A stretch of 42,138 nucleotides of DNA from a virus: the IMG/VR virus record IMGVR_UViG_3300035659_000041, positions 1 to 42,138 of that record; one strand, given 5' to 3'. Under the pieces are notes generated by a model. That model was not told where the DNA came from, searched no databases, and worked only from the letters and a program-made list of their open reading frames with translations. A program made the position numbers and the translations under genes. Within the stretch, counting starts at the first letter, position 1; every line of letters begins with the position of its first letter. Positions 1-7,738 of this stretch are shown in pieces.

Positions 1-722
1 GCGACGAGGGCCATGATGCTCGAACCCGCGATTCCATTGAGGAGCGCGAACCCGCCCGAACCCGCCGTGAGGCTGATCTTGTAGAGGAAACGCTTGCCCG
101 TAGGGATGGAGCCCGTCTTGTCGATCTGCTCCGTGTAGAGTCCTGTGCCCGTCAGATTGAGCGTTCGCCACGGCTTGTCCACCGCGTCGGTCACGGTCAC
201 CGTGCTCGGAGAAGCACTGGCAAAGCTGATCGTCTGAAGGAGCCCGAGGAAGCGCCCTGCACGGGACCTCAAGAACCGGAGGATGGCATCGACGAAGACG
301 TTGGTGCCACCGTCCTGCCGGCCTTCCCAACCGCCCGCCTGAGCGACGGCTGAGCCAAGCACGTTGGTCATGTTCCCGGTCATGCCCGCGCTAGGCAACA
401 CGAACCCGTAGTCGGTGTCTCCAATGGCGAAGAAGCGCACATCGGTCGTCACAACCGGGCCAGGGTCAGTCCGCGTCAGCTTGACGACGTAGACCCCATC
501 GAGCGTCGGTGTCGTGGTTGCCGTCTGTGTAGCGGGGTTGTTAACCGTAGGGGCCCCGCTCAGAGGCCCAGGGATGCCGACGATCTGCCACGACCATGAG
601 GTCGCTCCCGGACCTGCCGCATCGGTCATCGTGACCAGAGCGTTCGCCGCGAACCCGAGCGCCGATTGCCCTGCGGCCGGCGTCAGAATCCCTTGGCTGA
701 ACTGGATGGAGGCAGCAGGCAT
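1..722 (-). CDS. Ig/PKD-like virion or tail-fibre protein, 5' part only
   Basis: This frame opens with an ATG at 722-720 and stays open to the left edge, so about 240 residues are visible and the C-terminus is missing. Residues about 40-100 read like a PKD or bacterial Ig-like domain, with WSWQIVG, then TVNNPATQTATTTP and DGVYVVKLTRTD. The pattern of a Trp-centred strand, a threonine-rich loop and YxVxLxxTD is typical of that fold. The rest is Gly/Ser/Thr-rich and beta-prone. It is the most distal gene of the baseplate cluster, where SPO1/Twort-like phages keep fibre or receptor-binding genes, so a fibre or adhesin role is inferred from position. The upstream GGGGTTAG is a weak ribosome binding site. 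The gene is real by frame continuity and codon use; its function is uncertain. Confidence 0.6.
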   Translation of the reverse strand, partial: MPAASIQFSQGILTPAAGQSALGFAANALVTMTDAAGPGATSWSWQIVGIPGPLSGAPTVNNPATQTATTTPTLDGVYVVKLTRTDPGPVVTTDVRFFAIGDTDYGFVLPSAGMTGNMTNVLGSAVAQAGGWEGRQDGGTNVFVDAILRFLRSRAGRFLGLLQTISFASASPSTVTVTDAVDKPWRTLNLTGTGLYTEQIDKTGSIPTGKRFLYKISLTAGSGGFALLNGIAGSSIMALV

Positions 723-768
723 CGACTAACCCCGCGCATAGAAGGAAGTTCGAGCGGCCCGAGAGCAC

Positions 769-1287
769 TCACCCAGCCGTAATCGTGTACGAAACCGTGA
801 GCGTGTCGTTCAGGAGGAGGGTTCTCTGGACGAACTGGACCTCGTGATTGATGACGCCGCTGATCGGCGGACCTGCCGAGTCGAAAAGGGCGCACTTCTG
901 AACGCCCTGGGGTGCTCCGCCCGTGTACGTGAACAAGTGCAGGATGCTCGTCTGATTTCCCGCGCCCGTGGGTAGTGTCACTGTACCCTGAGCCCGACCG
1001 AGCCCGTTGCTGGTCAGCTCCGCCAGAAGAGAGGCGTCCGCAGCAGCAGGTGGCGTCGCGTCGTTCGACAGACCGATGTAGTTGAAACCGTTCGCACGAG
1101 CGACGGTGCCGTAGGCGAAGTTGTGGAGTTGGACCCGGCCCGTGTTCGTGAGGATGTTGAAAACCTCCTCATCCTCGTCCACGTGGCGGTACAACCAGAG
1201 GCCCCGAGCCTCGTCGTACTCGTAAGGGCGCTCTTGGCGGATCCGAACCTTAGCGCGGACGTTGGGAACCGTCTCCAGGATGTGCAT
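769..1287 (-). CDS. Distal baseplate/fibre-type virion protein, 172 aa
   Basis: I chose the ATG at 1287 (MHILETVPNV) because GAGGAGGG lies 5 nt upstream. A start at 1314 would only add an Arg/Lys-rich stretch encoded by the leader. The N-terminus is charged, with RQERPYEYDEARGLW. From about residue 45 the protein is beta-prone: FNYIGLSNDATPP, LLAELTSNGLGRA and a closing DTLTVSYTITAG. This pattern recalls small phage tail proteins that form a beta-sandwich at the baseplate periphery or fibre base, but I cannot name a family. It lies 35 nt after a baseplate protein gene and 46 nt before the fibre-type gene. A structural role is inferred from context. Confidence 0.55.
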   Translation of the reverse strand: MHILETVPNVRAKVRIRQERPYEYDEARGLWLYRHVDEDEEVFNILTNTGRVQLHNFAYGTVARANGFNYIGLSNDATPPAAADASLLAELTSNGLGRAQGTVTLPTGAGNQTSILHLFTYTGGAPQGVQKCALFDSAGPPISGVINHEVQFVQRTLLLNDTLTVSYTITAG

Positions 1288-1295
1288 GCAGACCC

Positions 1296-1309
1296 TCCTC
1301 TTCCGAGGA
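1296..1309 (-). promoter_or_regulatory. Small hairpin overlapping a ribosome binding site
   Basis: On the minus strand TCCTC and GAGGA pair across a GGAA tetraloop, just upstream of the ATG at 1287. The 3' arm forms part of the Shine-Dalgarno GAGGAGGG. With only 5 bp it is a weak element and may be coincidence. Confidence 0.25.
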
Positions 1310-1322
1310 CGCATGAAAGGAT

Positions 1323-2138
1323 TCAGAAGTCGTCTGAGTGGTCTTCGTCCCCGACGTTCTGGTTCACCTTACGGCCAAGGCGGTCCCGGTTCCGGATTCC
1401 CTGCCAATACGCCCGAAAGTCGTCGTAATAGTACGCGCCCATGTTCCACCGCATGGCGTCGAGGATTTTCCCGAGGGTGTCGTTCGGGATGTACTGGTCG
1501 TTGAAAATGTAGCGGATCCGGAAAAGGGTGTGCGCAGGCCGGGTCAAGTCGAGCACCATGCGGATCGCCGAGTCAGCTCCAAAGACATTCGGAGGGAACC
1601 CGCCACCTGGGGGCGCCACAACGTCGATATCGAAGACGAACTGGTCCGAAATATCGAGACCCGACGCCCCCTTGCGAACGAGGAGGAAGTCTTCGGTGAC
1701 CCTGATGTCACCGGTCAAGAAGAGCTTGACCACGTCAGCCATCGACTTTGGGATCGAGCCCTGGAAGTAGATGCGGAGAAGGTTGAGCAGAAAGTCGCGG
1801 AATTCTGAGTCATTGAACTCCAACGGAGGGAGCCGCCCGTTGACGAGCATGAGGTACCCAACGATCGAGTACAGGAAGTCCGAGCGGGTTGTGGTGAAGT
1901 CCCGATCCGTGTTGATGTCCTCAAGCGACAGCTCAATGCGGGCCAATTCAACCGCGACAGCCTTCAGTTCGTTCGTGTAGTTGGGACCTTGGATCGCCGA
2001 GATGTAGTTCGACGGGAGCAAGTTCAGGAGCGTGGTGAAGATGGTCTGCGCCCGTTGAAGGAGCCGGAGGTTGTATTCCTTGCCCTTCTGGTCGATCGTG
2101 TGATTTAGCCGGTTCGTATCCGGTTGAAACCGTGCCAT
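1323..2138 (-). CDS. Baseplate/tail structural protein, 271 aa
   Basis: The start is the ATG at 2138, which shares its A with the TGA of the previous gene (TGATG), implying translational coupling. The protein opens MARFQPDTNRLNHTIDQKG. It has a helical N-terminal half (residues about 20-140, with LLQRAQTIFTTLLNLLPSN and LELARIELSLED-type heptads), a mixed middle and an acidic/basic tail ending NVGDEDHSDDF. No enzyme motif is visible. It follows the baseplate J-like gene, where SPO1/Twort-like phages place further baseplate subunits (TmpF-like position). I read it as a structural partner connecting the wedge to fibres. That role is inferred from order only; the reading frame itself is secure. 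Confidence 0.6.
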   Translation of the reverse strand: MARFQPDTNRLNHTIDQKGKEYNLRLLQRAQTIFTTLLNLLPSNYISAIQGPNYTNELKAVAVELARIELSLEDINTDRDFTTTRSDFLYSIVGYLMLVNGRLPPLEFNDSEFRDFLLNLLRIYFQGSIPKSMADVVKLFLTGDIRVTEDFLLVRKGASGLDISDQFVFDIDVVAPPGGGFPPNVFGADSAIRMVLDLTRPAHTLFRIRYIFNDQYIPNDTLGKILDAMRWNMGAYYYDDFRAYWQGIRNRDRLGRKVNQNVGDEDHSDDF

Positions 2139-2356
2139 CAGACCCCCCTACGGCGAAGAACATAGGGTGCATGCGTGCTTTGGTAGGCTTTGATGGCAGG
2201 CCACCCTTGCTCCACTACATCGCTGGGTATGAGCCAGCCCTGGAGTCGATAATACAGCTTCCCGTCGATGTACTCGGTGCCGCCGCATCGGATGGGCACC
2301 ACCATGCTCTCCGCAAGCCGCATCCTCTCTTCTTGTGTCAACTTGGCGATGTCCAT
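2138..2356 (-). CDS. Small conserved-context protein, 72 aa
   Basis: This short frame is bounded by TGATG overlaps on both sides: its ATG at 2356 shares a base with the stop of the J-like gene and its own stop overlaps the next start. That arrangement is strong evidence that it is translated. The sequence is MDIAKLTQEERMRLAESMVV, then a compact segment with CGGTEYIDGKLYYRLQGW, ending in a basic YVLRRRGV. I do not recognise a family. It may be a small baseplate accessory or assembly factor because it sits between two baseplate genes. Confidence 0.6.
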   Translation of the reverse strand: MDIAKLTQEERMRLAESMVVPIRCGGTEYIDGKLYYRLQGWLIPSDVVEQGWPAIKAYQSTHAPYVLRRRGV

Positions 2357-5300
2357 CAGGTCGCTTCCCGATAGGTGATCGTAAAGTTGCCCAAGTCGAT
2401 AAACTCGACGTCGGCCGCTACGATGTCATGGGACCGGGAGTCCTTGTTGATGATGTAGCTCGCCTGGTAGGCGTGGTTCGACGGGTCGTCCGGCGGCAGC
2501 CCAGCCCCAGAGAGAGCGATGGCTACGTGGTTGGCCGTGCGTCGTAGGCGTTCAGCCGCAAGTTGATCCGGCAAGAAGCCCGCTGCAAGAAGTGTGGTGT
2601 CATCGGAGTAACCCGCAATCACCGCACCCGTGTACCCGATGATGTAGGCCTGCTTGGGGTTCTGCCCAACGTTCGTGAGAGCGCTGGAGAGGGTGAGAGA
2701 CACGTCGTCCTGAAAGACTCCCTTGTGCTCGGTGATGAGGCCACCACCGTCGATTGTGGGGTTCTGGAGAGGGTTCGTCAGAAGGAAGACGCGGTTGCCT
2801 CCGATGTCGAGCGAGCCCACACGAACGAAGGTCGAGAGGACCGCCTCACGTAGCTTCCTGGAGCCGTCCGCATAAGCCATCCGTGCGAAGGGGACGACCT
2901 GGAAGTCGACACCTGGGGTCGCGTCAATGGCGTGGATGACGTCCGATTGGGCGATCCCCTGTCCAATCACTTTCTTGTTCAGCTCCAAAGAGACGTTCGA
3001 CCGCACGGCGGGGTCGGTCTTGTCCTTGGTCGCACCCTTGTTGAGCTGGACCGTCGTTTCGATGTCGATCTGGTTCTCGATGGCCTGCTTCACCAAGACG
3101 TCGGCTGTCACGTGACGCTTGTTGTTGATGATCTGCTGGAGCGCTTGGAGCAGGTCGTTGATGACGTACGTGACCGTGAAGTTCTCGTCGTGAACGTAGT
3201 CAACGGATACCGCCAGACCGTTATCGATGGCCGAAGACGAGGTCCTCACGATCTTCGCAGGAGTCGTGGGGGTCCCCTCTACGACGTCATAGTCGGGCAA
3301 CGCGGAGCCAGGGCCATTGTACTGGATCGTACGCGGTGCGTTGAAGACCTTGATCGTAGCCGTATTGATCCCGATCGAGTCGAGAGGCTCTTGGACGAAC
3401 CCGATCAGGGTGTGGGGTTCATCGTTGATCGTGATGGTGTCGCCGCTCGGCTTACCCCCGAATTGGATGATCGAGAGGTTGTCGAGAGCGATGGTGCTCT
3501 CTCCCGTGATGAGAGGGTCGTCGGTCTTGTAGAGCTGGTAGTTGTTGGCGGGGTCAAGCGGCCCCGCGACCTCACCAACGACGGAGATGACGCGACGAAC
3601 GGGCTGAAGCGTGAAGAGGAACTGGTTGATGACACGGAAGCGGTAATCGGCGTTGATGATGTCGTCGATGAACGTGGGGGGCTGGGCGATCGACGTGTTG
3701 ATCTGGAACGTCTGGTAGTCGACGATGATGACGCCCGTGAGATCGTAGTCGAGGCCAGACGTCACATTGTGTACGCCAAGTCCCTGGAGCGGGTTGTTCA
3801 GGATCTCGATGATCGGCGTCTGTGCCGTGACACGTGAGTCGAGAACGCGGAAGATCAGGTTCGTCAGATCGATAATCTGGATCTGGATGTCGCGAGCGAT
3901 GTCGAACGTGAAGGCGAACTTCTCCGAGACCTGTCGCTCACGAAGACCCTGGATGTAGATGTCGACTTTCCCACCGATGTGCTTGTGACGAACATCGTCG
4001 TAGTCACGCATCATGAGCGAGTCGCCGCTCTTGACGATCTTGGCCTTAATGACCCCTAGTTCGGCCGCAGCGGTGGCCGCGTAGCCGCCTTCGGTACCCG
4101 TGTCGACCGAGGCGAAACCGAGGATGGCCCGCGACGAAAGGTCGGCGTTGGACTCACGGTCGTCACCGAAGACTGTTGCTTCCGTGTTAACGGCCGAGAC
4201 CCCGGAGACCCCGAGGATCGAGTTGATGGTCCCCGCAGGTCTGTTACCAGCCCCACCGATGTTCTCCGCAACGATATCGGCAGTGATCTCGTAACGCTTC
4301 GTGTTGAAGTTGAAGAAGGCCTCAGCACCTACGACGGGAAGCACGAAAGAGCCGCCGATGCGGTAGCGCTGAGCAGGGATGCCCGTTGTAGCATCTGCAT
4401 CGGAGGTAACGAAGGTGCCCGCTGGGATGACGAGGTCGGTCGTGGGCTTCGTCGGCGTGTAGATGACAACCTGCCCGACCGACGGACGACCCGGAAGCCT
4501 TTGCACGTTGTCATTGGCCGCGAGCTTGTCGAACTGCTGATCAATGAGCGACTGAACTGCGTCGTCGCTTGTGTACCCAACAGCGGCCTTGAGGGCTTGC
4601 TTGTAGGCGCTACTTGCCACGGGATCTGAGACCCCGCTTCCGCTCACATTGTCGATCGCGAGGAGCGTGAGGAAGCTCTGGCTGCGATGAACGAAGTCGA
4701 CGAGGAACCAGATGCGCTCTGCCTCAGAAGCGAACGGATCGACGTTGATGTCTCGTGTCGTCGATCCAGGGATGAGGCTGATCTCGGTGTTGACCCGCTG
4801 AACCGAGTTGATGTAGTCGGTGACGATCTGCGTCTGGTTACGGCCAGGTAGATCGCGGATCGAGGTGTCGATAATGAGCGGTGTGCCCAGGACTTCTTGC
4901 GAGAAGGGGGTCTCGATCTCCGAGTTGGTGGTCGGGTCGAAGTAGACACCCGTGACCACGTAGTACAGAGGATCGTTGTTGGAGACGTTCGAGAACTGAT
5001 CGGAATTCAGGGTGCCGGGAGCCCCTGTCCGGATGTGGTTGAACGTTACGAACTCGTTGAAGACGAAGTTCTCCGTAGTGCTCTTAAACCGGAGCCTCCC
5101 TGTCAACGTGGAGGTGTCGTGAAAGGAATCCAAACGAACGGCCAATTCGTTGCCGAACTCGTCTTCCTCAGTCACACGGATGCGAACTGTCTGGTTGGTG
5201 CCGTCCCAAATGGCGAAGTCGGGGAGTGAGCCGAGTACATTCTCCTCGAATACAGTCGAGGTCAGAACAGGCTTGTCGTTGATTTTGAAGTACCCCGTGG

Positions 5301-5802
5301 ACCCCCCACCCGCTGCTGTTGCAGCGTAGAAATTGAACCCGATGGGGGTAGGGGTAGTGACCGGAGCCAGCGTTGTCGGGTCCACCTCTGGCGGCTTGCC
5401 CGCGAGGAGGTCTACTGAATTGCGGCGTCGATGGACTCGAATGCCCGTCGGGATGGGTGCCGACGTGTTGTCGATAGACCGTACCCTTGTGACCGCAACC
5501 GTCGAGATGGCTGAAGCACCACCTACGATGTCGATGGTGCGGAGCTGGATGGTGTTAAGCCCCACCTCCAAGAGTAGTCCCGTGGGGAACGACGCCAAGT
5601 TGGGGACCGTGAAGGTCTGGAGCGAGAAACTGACCAGCGTTGGGTCCGAAACGAAGGCGCCCCCGTTGATCGACACCTGGATGACAGACGTATTGACGTC
5701 GACCGTCCCCACAATGGTGGTGGTGTCCTGATTCGTCGTGAAGACAAGGTTCGTCGTGAACCCAGTACCATCGCGAAGAGCAATTTTAGGGGCTGTTGCC
5801 AT
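2356..5802 (-). CDS. Baseplate J/gp6-like wedge protein with N-terminal Ig and fn3-like domains, 1148 aa
   Basis: Residues about 1-107 form an Ig-like domain (TIVGTVDVNTSVIQVSINGG and later GLNTIQLRTID). Residues about 115-310 look fibronectin-III-like (IPTGIRVHRRRNSVDLLAG, GFNFYAATAAGG, GYFKINDKPV). The J-like core starts near residue 320 and includes VIPAGTFVTSDAD, ENIGGAGNRPAGTINSI, ESNADLSSRAI and GGKVDIYIQG. A J-type C-terminal segment follows at about 900-1030 (VTADVLVKQAIENQIDIE, SDVIHAIDATPGVDF). In the J/gp6 family this subunit makes the ring of wedge dimers that triggers sheath contraction. Family members are usually 350-700 aa, so this one is enlarged, mainly at the N-terminus. It begins 3 nt after the gp25-like gene and in the same frame (TGA TCG ATG). 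Confidence 0.82.
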   Translation of the reverse strand: MATAPKIALRDGTGFTTNLVFTTNQDTTTIVGTVDVNTSVIQVSINGGAFVSDPTLVSFSLQTFTVPNLASFPTGLLLEVGLNTIQLRTIDIVGGASAISTVAVTRVRSIDNTSAPIPTGIRVHRRRNSVDLLAGKPPEVDPTTLAPVTTPTPIGFNFYAATAAGGGSTGYFKINDKPVLTSTVFEENVLGSLPDFAIWDGTNQTVRIRVTEEDEFGNELAVRLDSFHDTSTLTGRLRFKSTTENFVFNEFVTFNHIRTGAPGTLNSDQFSNVSNNDPLYYVVTGVYFDPTTNSEIETPFSQEVLGTPLIIDTSIRDLPGRNQTQIVTDYINSVQRVNTEISLIPGSTTRDINVDPFASEAERIWFLVDFVHRSQSFLTLLAIDNVSGSGVSDPVASSAYKQALKAAVGYTSDDAVQSLIDQQFDKLAANDNVQRLPGRPSVGQVVIYTPTKPTTDLVIPAGTFVTSDADATTGIPAQRYRIGGSFVLPVVGAEAFFNFNTKRYEITADIVAENIGGAGNRPAGTINSILGVSGVSAVNTEATVFGDDRESNADLSSRAILGFASVDTGTEGGYAATAAAELGVIKAKIVKSGDSLMMRDYDDVRHKHIGGKVDIYIQGLRERQVSEKFAFTFDIARDIQIQIIDLTNLIFRVLDSRVTAQTPIIEILNNPLQGLGVHNVTSGLDYDLTGVIIVDYQTFQINTSIAQPPTFIDDIINADYRFRVINQFLFTLQPVRRVISVVGEVAGPLDPANNYQLYKTDDPLITGESTIALDNLSIIQFGGKPSGDTITINDEPHTLIGFVQEPLDSIGINTATIKVFNAPRTIQYNGPGSALPDYDVVEGTPTTPAKIVRTSSSAIDNGLAVSVDYVHDENFTVTYVINDLLQALQQIINNKRHVTADVLVKQAIENQIDIETTVQLNKGATKDKTDPAVRSNVSLELNKKVIGQGIAQSDVIHAIDATPGVDFQVVPFARMAYADGSRKLREAVLSTFVRVGSLDIGGNRVFLLTNPLQNPTIDGGGLITEHKGVFQDDVSLTLSSALTNVGQNPKQAYIIGYTGAVIAGYSDDTTLLAAGFLPDQLAAERLRRTANHVAIALSGAGLPPDDPSNHAYQASYIINKDSRSHDIVAADVEFIDLGNFTITYREAT

Positions 5803-5805
5803 CGA

Positions 5806-6945
5806 TCACCCGGTGAGGACGAAATCGCTGAGGGATTGCCGAATGACACCCTGTTGAGCCGTGGAGCCCAAGAGGTCCGACGGCTGTGGAAGCTTGAGCC
5901 CACGCTCCAACTGGATAGGGTCGTTCGATCGATTCTGGACCGTGATGCTAACGAAAACCACCGTGGGATCCTGTGTGCTCTGCTGAAGATCAACGGAAAG
6001 CAAGCGAAGGGGGTACTCCTTGTCGGAGACGTTCTGCCCAACCTTCTCTTCTTGCTGCCGCTTGATACTCTGCCAACGGTTGAATGCCTGATAGATGTCC
6101 GAGACGATGAGGTTTTGGATGAGCCCCCCGGCCGAGAGCTTCTTGCCGATGGTTTCCAAGAGCGAGGTCCCGTACCAGAGATGGAACGGGTTCGTCCCTC
6201 GGATCGTGTAGAAGTCCTTCTGTAGCTCCTGAATGAGTAGAGCCTCATCACGAGCTTGAACGGGCTCACCATGCAAGCTGTAACGGAAGTCGTTTTCGAC
6301 CCCTGTTCCACCGCACCTACGGCACTCTTGCCGTGTGGTCGTGTAGTTGATCTCAACAAAATCGGAACCGCTACGAAGGGGCTGATCAAAGATGATGAGC
6401 CGAAGAGGTCGATCGACGAGAGTGTTGGGAGCGCTCACAAGGGTCCAGCCGGGAGACACTTGTTGTCCCCGGTGCTCGCGGTTCACCACAATCCCAAGGG
6501 TGGCCGCCAATGTGCTCGTGGGTAGAATGAAGACACTGGCCCCCCGACCTGTGGCCGTCGTTCGGAAGGCGATGCGATTCCCAAGCAGCTCGAAGGAGAG
6601 TCCTTGAAAGAACCTGTTGAGGATGTCCACGAGCCGGTCCACGGGGAGCTTGTTGGCTGACGGAATGACAGCCGTTTGCTGGGGGCCCTGGTTGACCGAA
6701 ACGACAAAGGTGTCGTTCACCCCTTGCATGATGTTGAACGGACCCTCTTTGGTACCCGCGCTCGCACCCGGTGAAGTCACACCCACGGAGGGGACCTCGA
6801 AGGCGCTATCCAACCGAACACGAACAGAATTCGAGGAGGCGATGGGACGAAGAGGGCGGACCGTCAAGCGATCGGTCTCCACGAAAAGAGCCTCTTCAGC
6901 AACCAGGTGCGTGCAAACCTGATCGATTTGGCGATCGTAACTCAC
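5806..6945 (-). CDS. gp25-like baseplate wedge protein with inserted IN-like domain and CxxC knuckle, 379 aa
   Basis: The start is a GTG at 6945 inside a GTGA overlap with the upstream stop. Residues about 68-160 form a module starting PFNIMQGVNDTFVVSV that closely resembles the flagellin-IN-like repeats of the sheath in this window. C208 and C211 in QECRRCGGTGVENDF suggest a small zinc knuckle that leads into the next domain. Residues about 220-350 (DEALLIQELQKDFYTIRG, NPFHLWYGTSLL) resemble gp25-like wedge proteins, as in the TmpE-type baseplate proteins of Twort-like phages. Those proteins link the sheath-like collar of the baseplate to gp6/J. Its position directly before the J-like gene agrees. 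The call is good at the level of baseplate protein and less certain for the exact homologue. Confidence 0.65.
   Translation of the reverse strand: MSYDRQIDQVCTHLVAEEALFVETDRLTVRPLRPIASSNSVRVRLDSAFEVPSVGVTSPGASAGTKEGPFNIMQGVNDTFVVSVNQGPQQTAVIPSANKLPVDRLVDILNRFFQGLSFELLGNRIAFRTTATGRGASVFILPTSTLAATLGIVVNREHRGQQVSPGWTLVSAPNTLVDRPLRLIIFDQPLRSGSDFVEINYTTTRQECRRCGGTGVENDFRYSLHGEPVQARDEALLIQELQKDFYTIRGTNPFHLWYGTSLLETIGKKLSAGGLIQNLIVSDIYQAFNRWQSIKRQQEEKVGQNVSDKEYPLRLLSVDLQQSTQDPTVVFVSITVQNRSNDPIQLERGLKLPQPSDLLGSTAQQGVIRQSLSDFVLTG
6466..6744 (-). repeat. IN-like module in the wedge protein (relative of sheath modules)
   Basis: This encodes residues about 68-160 of the 379-aa protein. PFNIMQGVNDTFVVSV matches PFNITSGTNDQFILTV and PFNITSGLNDQLNVRL in the sheath. 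All three continue with a beta strand, a proline-containing turn, an amphipathic helix that picks out an index segment, and another strand. This is protein-level homology; no long DNA identity is visible. Confidence 0.6.
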
Positions 6946-7688
6946 GTGCCTGTCCCTTTCGGTACGGCAGGACCGTCAAGGGTACGCTCGAAGTCCGTAA
7001 CCTCAGACCGGTCTGGACCGGGCATGTAAGCGGCGAACGGAGCGTACGCGAGCTTTCCGTGTGGGTCAGGCTTGCTGCTGTCGTTCGATGCTGCGAGGTA
7101 TTGACGATCCGAGATCAATGCGTTGATCCCGTTGAGGATGAACTCCAGCGCTCCGTTGATCGTGGCGTCCGCTTTGATCCGGTTGAGCGTGTTGATCTCA
7201 ACTTGGAGCTGGTCCCCATAATCGATTGCGCGGCGGATCTTCCGTTCAAGGGCCTCGCGACGGTAGATCAAGATGTCCTGTGCCCAGGCTGTCGCCTGAC
7301 CCATTGAGTCCGCAGTCTGAGCATCCGAGAGGCCAGGGGTCCCAAGGACATCACCGTTGCTCATCTGCTGGGGCGTTTTGGTCTCATCCCCCGTAGCCCG
7401 GAAAATCGCCTGCCCCGTGCTTCGGACTTGGAGGTCGAACTCAGCATCCCCGCCGAGGCCCTCGTAGACACCGAAAAGCTTGCCAACGTACGTTGAGGTC
7501 GGAGGGTCCGCAGACATTTGTGTAGGCACCCCTCCTGCGTCGAACGCGAACGCGAGGTTGCCTATCCGAGCCTGCTCCGCCTTCAAGTGAGCGATACGAG
7601 CGTCGATCGTGGACGTTTGAGCCCGAACGAAGGTTGAAAACCTGTCGAACTGGGATCGCGTGAACGTGCCTTTAAAGTCGAAGGCCAC
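6942..7688 (-). CDS. Coiled-coil baseplate/tail structural protein, about 248 aa
   Basis: I prefer the GTG at 7688 because GAGGAG lies 9 nt upstream. A TTG at 7709 in the same frame would add seven residues and has no suitable binding site at the right distance. The N-terminal part is helical and coiled-coil-prone (FSTFVRAQTSTIDARIAHLK), followed by a glycine-rich linker. A second long helix is at about residues 140-200 (REALERKIRRAIDYGDQLQ and on). The C-terminus is Pro/Gly-rich. No catalytic motif is seen. It lies between the 713-aa protein and the gp25-like wedge gene, which it overlaps by 4 nt, so a baseplate wedge role is likely by context. Confidence 0.55.
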   Translation of the reverse strand: MAFDFKGTFTRSQFDRFSTFVRAQTSTIDARIAHLKAEQARIGNLAFAFDAGGVPTQMSADPPTSTYVGKLFGVYEGLGGDAEFDLQVRSTGQAIFRATGDETKTPQQMSNGDVLGTPGLSDAQTADSMGQATAWAQDILIYRREALERKIRRAIDYGDQLQVEINTLNRIKADATINGALEFILNGINALISDRQYLAASNDSSKPDPHGKLAYAPFAAYMPGPDRSEVTDFERTLDGPAVPKGTGT

Positions 7689-7738
7689 CTTGGAAGTCTC
7701 CTCGTACAACGAGTCTACACAAGAGGAAACAGCGCCTC

